A model generated the notes under the pieces. That model was not told the origin of the DNA. It ran no database searches and worked only from the letters and a program-made list of their open reading frames with translations. The translations under genes and the position numbers were made by a program. Shown here piece after piece: positions 27,492 through 37,367 of a stretch of 64,000 nucleotides of DNA; the first letter of the stretch is position 1, and every line of letters starts with the position of its first letter. Source of the DNA: Anderseniella sp963700895 (lineage in GTDB: Bacteria > Pseudomonadota > Alphaproteobacteria > Rhizobiales > Aestuariivirgaceae); assembly GCA_963700895.1 (NCBI GenBank), contig CAVOZI010000016.1, positions 310,001 through 374,000 of the forward strand, written 5' to 3'.

Positions 27492-28448
27492 GTGAAACCG
27501 TTTGCCGACCTCACCGAAAAGGAAATCCTCGCCCTGGCCATCTCGTCCGAGGACGACGATGCGCGCACCTACATGTCCTTTGCCAACTCGCTGCAGGACC
27601 AGTACCCGGCGTCGGCGCGGGTGTTCATCGACATGGCGGAAGAGGAGCACGAGCACCGCAGGCGGCTGACCGAATTGTTCCAGAAGAAGTTCGGCGACTT
27701 CATTCCGCTCATCCGCCGGTCCGACATCACTGGCTTCGTCAAACACCAGCCGGCCTGGCTGATGAAGCAGCTCTCGCTCGACACCGTGCGCAAGCGCGCC
27801 GAGGTGATGGAGCTGGAAAACTACCGCTTCTACAAGCAGGCCGCAGAGCGTTCGTCCGACATCGATGTGAAGAAGCTGCTGCTGGACCTGGCCGAGGAAG
27901 AAAAGGGCCACGAGAACCTGGCCTCGAGGCTGTCCGACAAGCACCTCGACGCCGACACCAAGCTCGCCGAGGCCGACGCCGAAAAGCAGCTGTTCCTCCT
28001 GCAGGTGGTGCAGCCCGGCCTGCTCGGACTGATGGATGGTTCTGTGTCGACGCTGGCGCCGCTGTTTGCCGCCGCTTTCGCCACCCATGATACCTGGCAG
28101 ACCTTCCTGGTCGGCACTGCCGCCTCGATCGGCGCCGGCATCTCGATGGGCTTTGCCGAAGCCCTGTCCGATGATGGTGAACTGACAGGCCGTGGCCACC
28201 CGTGGATTCGCGGTTCAGCCGCCGGCATCATGACCGCTATCGGCGGGTTGGGCCACACGCTGCCCTATCTGCTCAACGACTTCTGGACCGCCACGATCCT
28301 CGCCGTGATCATCGTGTTCATCGAGCTGTGGGCGATCTCCTACATCCGCTACAAGTACATGGACACGCCGTTTCTGCGGGCCGCCTTCCAGATCGCCGTC
28401 GGCGGCTTCATCGTGTTCCTCGCCGGCATATGGATCGGCAGTCACTAG
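27492..28448 (+). CDS. mbfA: membrane-bound ferritin MbfA (rubrerythrin-VIT1 fusion iron exporter)
   Basis: The 318-residue protein joins an N-terminal rubrerythrin-like di-iron domain (SSEDDDARTYMSFANSL, MAEEEHEHRRRL, ENYRFYKQAAE, LAEEEKGHENLA: Glu and ExxH ligands) to a C-terminal VIT1-type membrane domain (GLMDGSVSTLAPLFAAA, then several helices). MbfA exports iron and guards against peroxide stress in rhizobia. It starts with GTG at 27492, divergent from lepA, with an Irr-type site upstream. Confidence 0.93.
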   Translation: MKPFADLTEKEILALAISSEDDDARTYMSFANSLQDQYPASARVFIDMAEEEHEHRRRLTELFQKKFGDFIPLIRRSDITGFVKHQPAWLMKQLSLDTVRKRAEVMELENYRFYKQAAERSSDIDVKKLLLDLAEEEKGHENLASRLSDKHLDADTKLAEADAEKQLFLLQVVQPGLLGLMDGSVSTLAPLFAAAFATHDTWQTFLVGTAASIGAGISMGFAEALSDDGELTGRGHPWIRGSAAGIMTAIGGLGHTLPYLLNDFWTATILAVIIVFIELWAISYIRYKYMDTPFLRAAFQIAVGGFIVFLAGIWIGSH

Positions 28449-29191
28449 CTCATTCCGATCCGCCCGAGCGCCGGCAGCTTGATGGAAGGCTGGTCGAAGT
28501 CGATCCCGATGGTCGCGCCAAGGAAGTGCAGTTCCAGCCCCTCGCGCCACGACCCACCCGCACCGATCAGCCCGTGCAGAGACACCTGCCAGCCGGTACC
28601 TGACGGCATGGGGCCGTATTGCAGTCCGGGGCCCAGCCAGTCCTTGCCGATGCCGGCCGGGTCAAGCTCGACGCCAAGTTCCGGCACCGCGCGGGCGATA
28701 TGGGCGACGAAGCTGTTGGAATTCGGCCCCGGCCAGACCTGGTAGTCGCCATGATCGCGCCACGGATAGGCGGCCACCGCCGCCCGCAGTTTCGGGATCA
28801 GCGCCTCGGCCTGTGCGCCGCGCACTTCATGTACGATCTGCGGCGGCGACGAGTACCACCGCGCGTCCGGGGCGCGGTGATCGCGCCGCACCGGACTGCC
28901 CCAACCGACCACGTCGTAGCGTTCGTAATCGGCCCCGCCGGCTGGCTTCAGCACCAGCCAGTGATGCACCGCGAAGATGCCCTTCCAGCGGCCCGAACGC
29001 GCCGCCATCACGTAGACAACCGCATCGCGCTCATCGCTTGCGCGCGGCAACATGCCGGATGACGACCAGTCGGCGCTTCGCCAGCTTGCAGGCCAGCCCT
29101 TCGAATAGGTCAGCGCCGTGCCGGCTGCGATGGGCAGCAGGATCAGCGCGATCATGAAGGTCGAGATGAGCTTGATAAGCCGTCGGAGCAT
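28445..29191 (-). CDS. DUF3750 domain protein
   Basis: An N-terminal membrane helix (LISTFMIALILLPIAAGTA) is followed by a soluble domain with AVYVMAARSGRWKGIFAVHHW-like and DYQVWPGPNSNSFVAHIAR segments, matching the DUF3750 family of unknown function. Other motifs include VGWGSPVRRDH. The ATG at 29191 was chosen; a GTG at 29227 adds twelve residues. Its stop overlaps the end of mbfA by four bases, tail to tail. It was probably recognised correctly, but no function is known. Confidence 0.78.
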   Translation of the reverse strand: MLRRLIKLISTFMIALILLPIAAGTALTYSKGWPASWRSADWSSSGMLPRASDERDAVVYVMAARSGRWKGIFAVHHWLVLKPAGGADYERYDVVGWGSPVRRDHRAPDARWYSSPPQIVHEVRGAQAEALIPKLRAAVAAYPWRDHGDYQVWPGPNSNSFVAHIARAVPELGVELDPAGIGKDWLGPGLQYGPMPSGTGWQVSLHGLIGAGGSWREGLELHFLGATIGIDFDQPSIKLPALGRIGMS

Positions 29192-29258
29192 GGAAGCCAG
29201 TTGAACCGGCATTTGCGGCGCAAACACGGCAGGCCAGCAACCGGTTCAGCCCTGCGTA

Positions 29259-29320
29259 CCCCGGACTTGCTCCGGGGTCCAGGAACCCGCCGGAACGGGA
29301 TCCCGGATCAAGCCCGGAAT
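29259..29320. repeat. pair of inverted palindromic repeats
   Basis: CCCCGGACTTGCTCCGGGG (29259-29277) is itself a hairpin with CTTGC in the loop. TCCCGGATCAAGCCCGG follows in reverse orientation a little downstream, its complement being CCGGGCTTGATCCGGGA. Two inverted copies of one roughly 20-base palindrome thus lie between livF and the DUF3750 gene. The unit resembles dispersed intergenic palindromes of alphaproteobacteria; it may also end livF transcription. Confidence 0.65.
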
Positions 29321-29344
29321 ACAGCTTGCAGAATTGCCAAGCAA

Positions 29345-30046
<702 letters not shown>

Positions 30047-30050
30047 GGCC

Positions 30051-30798
30051 TCAGTCCTCCCCCAGATAGGCATCGCGCACCGCCTTGTTGCGGCGGATGT
30101 CGTCGGGCTTGCCGGTGGCGATGACCCGGCCATAGACCAGCACCGAGATCCGGTCGGCCAGCGCGAACACCGCATCCATGTCGTGTTCGACCAGCAGGAT
30201 GGTCTTGTCGCCCTTGAGCCCTTTCAGGATTTCCACCATGGCCGCGCTTTCTTCCGCACCCATGCCCGCCATCGGTTCGTCCAGCAGCAGGAAGCGCGGC
30301 TTGGTCGCCAGCGCCATGGCGAGTTCCAGCTGGCGGCGCTCGCCGTGGCTCATTGCCGAGGCGATGGTTCCGGCCCGGTCGGCCAGCCCCACCTTTTCGA
30401 GGATGTCCATGGCCGGCCGGCGCAGGCGCTGCTTCCGTTGCCGCCGCCTGCCAGAACCGGAACGAGGTGCCGTCATGCGACTGCACCGCCAGCGACACGT
30501 TGTCGATCACGCTCATGTTCATGAACACCGAGGTGATCTGGAACGACCGCGCCATGCCGAAGTGCGATCGCCGGTGGGTGGGCACCATGGTTATGTCCCT
30601 GCCATCGAGCAGGACGCGGCCTGAATCGGGCGGCAGATCGCCGGACAATTGCGCGATCAGCGTGGTCTTGCCTGCGCCGTTTGGTCCGATGACGGCGTGC
30701 AGTTCGCCCCGCTCGACCTCGATGGACACGTCATCTGTGGCGTTCACGCCGCCGAACGACTTCTTCAGGTTGCGGACCTGCAGCAGCACATCAGCCAT
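30051..30798 (-). CDS. livG: branched-chain amino acid-type ABC transporter ATPase LivG (one frameshift)
   Basis: Walker A GPNGAGKTTLI and the LivG motif FGMARSFQITSVFMNMSV lie in the first half; AMSHGERRQLELAMALA (signature), LLLDEPMAGMG (Walker B) and LLVEHDMDAVF (switch His) in the second. One extra C near 30433 separates them: removing it gives EAALRRPAMDILEKVGLADR. It pairs with LivF to power the LivHM channel and overlaps the 3' end of livM. Confidence 0.89.
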
Positions 30799-31798
30799 TC
30801 TTCAGTCCCCGGTGGATGAGACCGGACAGTCCGCCCTTGATGAACAGCACCGACAGGATCAGCAGGATGCCGAACGGCAGTGCCCAGAAGGTGGTGAAGG
30901 CGGAGAGAATCTCCTCGATCACCAGAAACGCAACGGCGCCGAACACGGGTCCGAACAGCGTGCCGGTGCCGCCCAGGATGACCATGAACATCAACTCGCC
31001 CGAGCGCGACCAGCTCATCATGTCGGGCGAGATGAAACTCTGGAAGTTGCCCAGCAGCGCCCCGGCCAGCCCGCACATGGCGCCGGCGATGACATAGGCG
31101 GTCAGCCGGTAGGCATAGGTATTGTAGCCCAGCGCCTTCATCCGCGCCTCGTTGGACTGGCAGCCGCGCATCACCATGCCGAAGCGCGAATTGACGATCC
31201 GGTACACCGCGTAGATGCCGGCAACGAGCGCAGCATAGGCAAGCAGGAACAGCACCACCTTGTTCTCGATGTCGATGACGTTGAGCACCGAGCGGCTGTA
31301 GATGGTCAGCCCGTCATCGCCGCCATATTCCTCCAGCGACAGGAAGAAGTAATAGGCCATCTGGGCGAACGCCATGGTGATCATGATGAAGTAGACGCCC
31401 TTGGTCCTCAGGCAGATGGCGCCGGTGACCAGCGCGAACAGCGCCGATACGGCCATCGCCAGCGGAAAGTGCAGCCAGCCCGATTCGAAGCCGTGATAGG
31501 CCGGTATGCCGACCATGTAGGCGCCGATGCCGATGAATGCGGCATGGCCGAACGAGATCATGCCGCCGAAGCCGAGGATCAGGTTGAGGCTGACCGCGGC
31601 GAACGACAGGCAGACGATGCGGGTGGCGAAGTCGAGATAGAAGGTATTGCCGGTAAACCAGGCGATCAGCGGCAGCACCAGCAGGGCCGCCATGAAGGCA
31701 AGCGTGATGACGCGCCCCGCTGCCGAGCGCCCGAACAGGCTGGGCGCTTGCGTGAACGCGTCGATGGCGGGGGCTAGGCTGGTGGAGGCATTACTCAT
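30791..31798 (-). CDS. livM: branched-chain amino acid-type ABC transporter permease LivM
   Basis: The 335-residue permease has eight or more membrane helices and the family motifs LNLILGFGGMISFGHAAFIGIG and GALLGNFQSFISPDMMSW. The EAA-like loop SNEARMKALGYNTYAYRL contacts the ATPase. It lies between livH and livG with an 8-base overlap into livG, in one minus-strand operon. Confidence 0.91.
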   Translation of the reverse strand: MSNASTSLAPAIDAFTQAPSLFGRSAAGRVITLAFMAALLVLPLIAWFTGNTFYLDFATRIVCLSFAAVSLNLILGFGGMISFGHAAFIGIGAYMVGIPAYHGFESGWLHFPLAMAVSALFALVTGAICLRTKGVYFIMITMAFAQMAYYFFLSLEEYGGDDGLTIYSRSVLNVIDIENKVVLFLLAYAALVAGIYAVYRIVNSRFGMVMRGCQSNEARMKALGYNTYAYRLTAYVIAGAMCGLAGALLGNFQSFISPDMMSWSRSGELMFMVILGGTGTLFGPVFGAVAFLVIEEILSAFTTFWALPFGILLILSVLFIKGGLSGLIHRGLKNG

Positions 31799-31805
31799 CG
31801 CGGGC

Positions 31806-32726
31806 TCACCTCACCTTGGGCGGAAACAGGCCTTGCGGGCGAAGCGCCAGCACCGCGGCCATGATGATGTAGATCAGCATCGACGAGATCGCCGGGCCTG
31901 CCGTCTCGGCGGCATTGACCGGCATGAACACCTTCAGGATGTCATCGAGGAATGAACGCCCCAGCGTGTCGATCAGCCCGATCAGCAGCGCGGCGATGAA
32001 CGCGCCCTTCATCGAGCCGATGCCGCCGACGATGATGACCACGAAGGCGGTGATGATGATGTCGTTGCCCATGCCGATGGTGGCCTCGGTGATCGGTGCG
32101 ATCAGCATGCCGGCAAGCCCCGCCAGCACCGCGCCCAGCGCGAACACGGCGGTGAACAGCGTCTTGATGTCGATGCCCAGCGCCGACACCATGGTGCGGT
32201 TCGAGGCGCCTGCCCGGATCAGCATGCCGAGCCTGGTATGGCTGATGAGCAGGTAGAGGCCAGCGGCCACGATCAGCCCGGCGGTGATGATCACCAGCCG
32301 GTAGGCCGGGAAGATGACGCCGGGCAGGATGTTGACCTGGCCCTGCAGGAACTCCGGCAGCGGGATGGCGATGCCCTCCGGACCCCAGATCAGGTGCACC
32401 AGCGTATCGGCGATCAGGATGAATCCGAACGTCGCCAGCACGTGGTCGAGGTGATCGCGCTGGTACAGGTGGCGTATGACGCCGGTTTCCACGACGAGCC
32501 CGACCAGCGCGGTGCAAACCAGCGCCAGCGGCACCGCCAGCAGGAACGAGCCGGTCCAGAAGGTCAGCGTGGCGCAGAAGAATGCGCCGATCATGTATAG
32601 CGAGCCATGCGCCAGGTTGACGAAGTCCATGATGCCGAAAACCAGCGTCAGGCCGGCCGCCAGCAGGAACAGCAGCACGCCCAGCTGCAGCCCGTTCAGG
32701 AACTGGATCAGGAATAATGTACTCAT
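31806..32726 (-). CDS. livH: branched-chain amino acid-type ABC transporter permease LivH
   Basis: The 306-residue permease begins MSTLFLIQFLNGLQLGVLLF and has LTLVFGIMDFVNLAHGSLYM, the LivH signature, plus IRAGASNRTMVSALGIDIK (ATPase-contact loop). ATG at 32726 was chosen because the longer reading to 32792 lacks similarity. It is first of livHMGF, downstream of a binding-protein gene across a hairpin. Confidence 0.91.
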   Translation of the reverse strand: MSTLFLIQFLNGLQLGVLLFLLAAGLTLVFGIMDFVNLAHGSLYMIGAFFCATLTFWTGSFLLAVPLALVCTALVGLVVETGVIRHLYQRDHLDHVLATFGFILIADTLVHLIWGPEGIAIPLPEFLQGQVNILPGVIFPAYRLVIITAGLIVAAGLYLLISHTRLGMLIRAGASNRTMVSALGIDIKTLFTAVFALGAVLAGLAGMLIAPITEATIGMGNDIIITAFVVIIVGGIGSMKGAFIAALLIGLIDTLGRSFLDDILKVFMPVNAAETAGPAISSMLIYIIMAAVLALRPQGLFPPKVR

Positions 32727-32804
32727 AGCCCCTCGCTGCCCGGCTCCCTCACCGGGCCACGATCTCCAACCACCATCGCAAGATCGCGACATTCAACAAG
32801 ACAG

Positions 32805-32834
32805 CAGGGGAGAACGCAATCACGCTCTCCCCTG
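32805..32834 (-). terminator. hairpin between binding-protein gene and livH
   Basis: CAGGGGAGA (32805-32813) pairs with TCTCCCCTG (32826-32834). On the minus strand it follows the binding-protein stop and precedes livH, so it may cut read-through and leave more binding protein than permease. Confidence 0.65.
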
Positions 32835-32863
32835 TTTGCCGAATCATCCGGCCGCGTGATGGC

Positions 32864-34045
32864 TCAATTCGCCATCGGGCATTCGCCCACATACGGATCG
32901 ACGTGGTTTTCGAACACCGTCTTGACCACCTTCGTGGTCCAGTTGCCATCGGCGTCGGTCACCACCTCGCGCAGGTAGAAGTTCTGCACCGGCATGTGGT
33001 TCTTGCCCACCGTGTACGTGCCGCGCACCGACGCGTAGTCGGCCTTGCGGAAGGCTTCGCGAAGCCCGTCCTTGTTGCTCATGTCGCCACCCACCGCGTT
33101 GACGGCCGAGGCAATCAGGTTGATCGAGTCATAGGCCTGGGCTGCATAGAAAGACGGGTAGCGCTTGTACTTTTCCTTGAACGAGGACACGAACGTCTTG
33201 TTGGCCTCGTTGTCCAGCGTCGGGTCCCACTGCTGGGTCAGCCTCGAGCCGAGCACGCCTTCAAGCTTGGCCTGCTGCAGCTTGGGCAGCGAGATGGCGT
33301 CCACGGTGAAGGTCGTGTACAGGTCCATCACGCCCTTCAGGCCGGCCTGCTGGTACTGCTGGATGAAGGCGCCGCCAGCCTTGCCCGGGTAGAACACGAA
33401 GATGGCTTCGGCACCTGACGCCTTGGCCTTTGCGAGCTCGGCCGAGAAGTCGAGCTGGTCCGGCCACTTGGTCAGGTCCTTGCCCTTGATCTCGCCCTTG
33501 AAGGTGCGCTCCACGCCGGACAGCATGTCCTTGCCGGCAGCATAGTTTGGCCCCAGCAGGTAGAGCGACTTTACGCCCTGCTGGTTCAGCACCTCGCCCA
33601 TTGCCATCGGCGTCTGGTCGTTCTGCCAGGAGGTGGAGAAGAAGTTCTCGTTGCACAGCTTGCCTGCCACCTGCGACGGGCCGGCATTGGCTGAAATCAG
33701 GAAGCGGCCCTCGTCGAAGACGGTTTTCATCGAGGCCAGCAGCACGTTTGACCATATGTAGCCGGCGACGATCGGCACGCCGTCCTGCTGCACCAGCTTG
33801 TCGGTCTTCTGCTTGCCGATCTCCGGCTTGAAGCCGTCATCCTCGAAGATGATCTCGACGCTCTTGCCGCCCATCTTGCCGCCGAGCTGTTCCATGGCGA
33901 GGTCGACGGCATCCTTCATGTCGTTGCCGATCACTGCGGCAGGCGTGGTCAGCGTGGTGACGAAGCCGATCTTGATGTCGGCAGCCAGCGCACTGGATGC
34001 CATCAGGGCGAGGCCGAGCGCGGCCAGTCCTGCCTTCTTGAACAT
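32864..34045 (-). CDS. LivK-type periplasmic substrate-binding protein (copy 1)
   Basis: A signal peptide (MFKKAGLAALGLALMASSALA) is followed by a type I periplasmic-binding fold: IKIGFVTTLTTPAAVIGND, FEDDGFKPEIGKQKTDKL, SANAGPSQVAGKLC, FFSTSWQNDQTP. This HAAT subfamily carries branched-chain amino acids or aromatic acids. ATG at 34045 has GGAGGAG upstream. It closely resembles copy 2 at 36-37 kb. Being next to livHMGF, it is the natural partner of that transporter. Confidence 0.9.
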   Translation of the reverse strand: MFKKAGLAALGLALMASSALAADIKIGFVTTLTTPAAVIGNDMKDAVDLAMEQLGGKMGGKSVEIIFEDDGFKPEIGKQKTDKLVQQDGVPIVAGYIWSNVLLASMKTVFDEGRFLISANAGPSQVAGKLCNENFFSTSWQNDQTPMAMGEVLNQQGVKSLYLLGPNYAAGKDMLSGVERTFKGEIKGKDLTKWPDQLDFSAELAKAKASGAEAIFVFYPGKAGGAFIQQYQQAGLKGVMDLYTTFTVDAISLPKLQQAKLEGVLGSRLTQQWDPTLDNEANKTFVSSFKEKYKRYPSFYAAQAYDSINLIASAVNAVGGDMSNKDGLREAFRKADYASVRGTYTVGKNHMPVQNFYLREVVTDADGNWTTKVVKTVFENHVDPYVGECPMAN

Positions 34046-34270
34046 GTGATCTCCTCCCGGGATGATGAACCTTGTCTGCATGCTTCTGCGCCCGGTCATC
34101 TGGTCGTCCGCCGGGCGCTTGAGCGCAGACGATAGAGCCAAATAATGCAGACTTCAAACGTTGTGCGATTGAATTATCCTGCAACAGCCAGTGCTTGCGC
34201 TGCGCCCGCACCCATTGTGAAATGACTGATTACATCAGGGCAACACCAGCAGGAGGGACGACTTACCGCC

Positions 34271-34720
34271 ATGACCAAGATGACAGCAGGAGTGACCAAG
34301 GCCGGAGACAGCGTGGACGGCATCGTCTGGAACATTCTCGGCCAGACCTATGTGCCGTTGCAGGTCTGCGACGCCTCGTTCTCGTGGCATGCGACCTTTC
34401 CCGATGGCACCTTCGTCCCGCCGCATATCCACCCGGACCAGGACGAGTTCATCTACGTGCTGGAGGGCCGTTTCGACCTGTTCCTGGACGGCAGCGATGC
34501 GGTGGCCACGGCCGGCGACCTTATCCGCCTGCCACGCGGCATTGCCCATGGCATCTTCAACAAGTCCGGCGCGGATACGAAATGCATCTTCTGGGTAGCG
34601 CCCACGCAGCAATTGTGGAGCCTGTTCACCAAGATCAGCAACGTACCGAACCCGGGCGAGGTGGTCCGGCTGGCCGCCGAGCACAACATCCACTTCCTGC
34701 CGCCGCCGGGCGAGGGGTGA
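34271..34720 (+). CDS. cupin domain protein
   Basis: The 149-residue single-domain cupin has the metal motif PPHIHPDQDEFIYVLEG (His, His, Glu) and LIRLPRGIAHGIFN with the third His. Small cupins may be dioxygenases, isomerases or sensors. It is divergent from the binding-protein gene, has AGGAGGG before its ATG, and its TGA directly abuts the stop of the convergent monooxygenase gene. It lies among aromatic-degradation-like genes, but its reaction is unknown. Confidence 0.8.
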   Translation: MTKMTAGVTKAGDSVDGIVWNILGQTYVPLQVCDASFSWHATFPDGTFVPPHIHPDQDEFIYVLEGRFDLFLDGSDAVATAGDLIRLPRGIAHGIFNKSGADTKCIFWVAPTQQLWSLFTKISNVPNPGEVVRLAAEHNIHFLPPPGEG

Positions 34721-35965
34721 TCACCGGTTCACCGCTTCCCTGTCGAACCCTGCCGTCTTCTGGTAGCCGCGCACCACGGCTTCCAGCTCGTCCCGGCTGG
34801 CCACATCGTCCAGATGGGCGAACCCATCCGGCGCGCGGGCGTTCACCAGGTCGATGACGCGCTCGGGACCGCCGGACCGGTTCTGCCGCACGATCTCCGC
34901 CGTCATCGGCAGCCTCTCGGCCTCGTAGGCCTCCAGCGCCGCCTCGACTCCCGTCACCTCGGCCAGCTTGTCCGCCAGGCAGCGGGCATCGAGGATCGCC
35001 TGCGATGCGCCGTTGGAGCCCACCGGGTACATCGGATGCGCGGCGTCGCCCAGCAGCGTCACCCGGCCAAACGTCCACGCCTCAACGGGATCCCGGTCAC
35101 ACATCGGGTATTCGTAGAAGGTGCCGGTCTCGCGGATCAGCGCCACCGGGTCCAGCACGTCGAGATGGAAGGTATTCTCCACGAACGGCAGCAGTTCAGA
35201 GAGCTTGCCCTCGCGGTTCCAGTCCTCGCGCCGCGGCATCGGCGTCGAGGCATCACCCAGCTTGGCCCCGACCGCCCAGTTCATCAGCACCTTGCCGTCG
35301 TCGCGGCCATCATCGGCAATCGGGTAGAGGACCAGCTTGGCGTCCATGCCGCCGGCGATCACCATGGACCTCGCCGTCTGGAACGGCTGCCACAGTGCGG
35401 CCCCGCGCCAAAGCATGATGCCGTTCCACTTCGGCGCGCCCTGGTCCGGATAGAACTGCTGCCGCACGACCGAGTGGATGCCGTCCGCCGCGATCACGCA
35501 ATCGCCTGATACCCGTACGGTTTCCCCGGTCGCCCTGACCTCGAACAGGGCAGTTGCCCGCTCTGCGTCCTGCTCCACCGCAAGGCAGGCGTGGCCGGTC
35601 TTGATGGCATCGGCGCCGAGGCGCTCGACGACTGCATCGCGCAGCACGCCCTGCAGCCGTCCGCGGTGGATCGAGAACTGCGGCATGTCGAGACCGGCAT
35701 GCGTACCGCGCAACTCGTGCCAGATGGTCTGGCCGTGGCGGTTCTGGTAGGTCAGCTCGTAGGTGCGGATGGCCACCCGGTCGAGTGCGTCGAGCAGCCC
35801 GATACTGGCGAGTTCCCGGATGGCGTGCGGCAGCGTATTGATGCCAACGCCCATCTCCCGGATTTCGGCCGAGCGCTCATGCACCTCCGCCTCGATGCCC
35901 CTGTCGCGCAGCATCAGCGCCGTTGCCAGCCCGCCGATGCCGCCGCCCACAATGATTGCTTTCAC
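34721..35965 (-). CDS. FAD-dependent monooxygenase (salicylate/hydroxybenzoate hydroxylase-like)
   Basis: The N-terminal Rossmann motif is KAIIVGGGIGGLATALML; CVIAADGIHSVVRQ is the DG motif, and GRVTLLGDAAHPMYPVGSNG the GD motif binding FAD. This is the class A aromatic hydroxylase layout, which uses NAD(P)H and oxygen. The GTG at 35965 begins VKAIIVGGG with GGGAAG upstream; the longer reading to 36031 is not conserved. It lies between two LivK-type genes. Confidence 0.88.
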   Translation of the reverse strand: MKAIIVGGGIGGLATALMLRDRGIEAEVHERSAEIREMGVGINTLPHAIRELASIGLLDALDRVAIRTYELTYQNRHGQTIWHELRGTHAGLDMPQFSIHRGRLQGVLRDAVVERLGADAIKTGHACLAVEQDAERATALFEVRATGETVRVSGDCVIAADGIHSVVRQQFYPDQGAPKWNGIMLWRGAALWQPFQTARSMVIAGGMDAKLVLYPIADDGRDDGKVLMNWAVGAKLGDASTPMPRREDWNREGKLSELLPFVENTFHLDVLDPVALIRETGTFYEYPMCDRDPVEAWTFGRVTLLGDAAHPMYPVGSNGASQAILDARCLADKLAEVTGVEAALEAYEAERLPMTAEIVRQNRSGGPERVIDLVNARAPDGFAHLDDVASRDELEAVVRGYQKTAGFDREAVNR

Positions 35966-36064
35966 GTCGCTGCTTCCCTGTAAAAATGCCCGTCTCCAAG
36001 GGTGTTGAAGACGGGCCGTATTGTGGAGCATGGAGCGCTTCGTCCGGAAGCGCGACCAGTCAAC

Positions 36065-37259
36065 TCAGTTCATGGGGCAGTCCTTGGCATGGTCGTCACC
36101 GGTCATTTCATAGACCGTCGCCTCGGTCTTGAACGTCCAGTTGCCGTCCGGGCCTTCCACCACCTTGCGCAGGTAGTAGTTCTGTACCGGGAAATGGTTG
36201 TTGCCATAGCTGTACTTGCCGCGCACCGAGTCATAGTTGGCGGCCTTGAGCGCGGCGCGGAAGGCGTCCTTGTCGTCAACCTTGCCGCCGGTGGCTTCCA
36301 TGGCCGAGTTGATCAGGTTGATCGCGTCATAGGCTTGCGCGGCATAAAAGCTCGGATAGCGGCCATGCTTCTCGCGGTACTTGGCGACGAAAGCCTTGTT
36401 GGCCTCGTTGTCCAGGTCCGGGACTCCATTGCATGGTGTCCAGCGAGCCGAGCACGGCTTCCATCTTCGCGGCCTGGAACTTCGGCAACGACAGTCCGTC
36501 CACGGTGAACACGTTGTAGAACTGCATCTTGCCGGCAAGGCCTGCCTGGCCGAACTGCTGCAGGAAGGCGCCGCCTGCCTTGCCGGGATAGAACACGAAA
36601 ATCGCTTCGGCGCCCGACGCACTGGCCTTGGCCAGTTCGGCAGAGAAGTCGAGCTGGGCGTCCTTGCCCCACTTGGTGAAGTCCTCGCCCTTGATCTCGC
36701 CCTTGAACGAGCTCTTCATGCCCGCAACCATGTCCTTGCCGGCGGCATAATTGGGCGCCATCACGTAGAGCGATTTCACGCCGCGCTGGTTGAGCACCTC
36801 GCCCAGCGCCTTCGGCACCATGTCGTTCTGCCAGGAGGTGGAGAAGAAGTTCGGATCGCACTCCTTGCCAGCCACGTTGGACGTGCCGGCATTGGCGCCG
36901 ATCAGGAACTTGCCCGCATCGAGGACCGGCTTCTTCACTGCCAGCAGCGTGTTCGACCAGATGATGCCGGTAACGATGTCCACATCGTCCTGCGCCACCA
37001 GCTTGTCGGCTTTCTGCTTGCCGATGTCCGGCTTGAAGCCGTCATCCTCGGCGATGATCTCCACTTCGACCCCGGCCATCTTGCCGCCAAGGTTTTCCAT
37101 GGCGAGGTTGATGCCGTTCATCTGCTCTTCGCCCAGCACGGCGGCCGGCGTGGTCAGCGTCGTGATGACGCCGATCTTCAGCTTGTCGGCGGCCACGGCT
37201 GCGGTCGCGGATATGGAAAGGCCGAGCGCCAGTGCGCCAGCCAGGACTTTGCGGATCAT
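36065..37259 (-). CDS. LivK-type periplasmic substrate-binding protein (copy 2; one frameshift)
   Basis: A signal peptide (MIRKVLAGALALGLSISATA) precedes the same fold as copy 1: LKIGVITTLTTPAAVLGEE, AEDDGFKPDIGKQKADKL, FFSTSWQNDMVPKALGEVL. The two are clearly paralogues, by eye well over half identical. One extra C near 36424 breaks the frame after DTMQWSP; removing it gives DLDNEANKAFVAKYREKHG, paralleling copy 1. No second transporter lies beside it, so both may feed the same LivHMGF. Confidence 0.88.
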
Positions 37260-37367
37260 GTACTTACTCCCTGATGAACCTGCTTGAGATGCCGTTGAGC
37301 TTCAGCCTCGGGCGGCATGTTTGCAAAGGTCAGGGGAACTTGGCAATGCCCGTTCTGCCTCTTGCTG

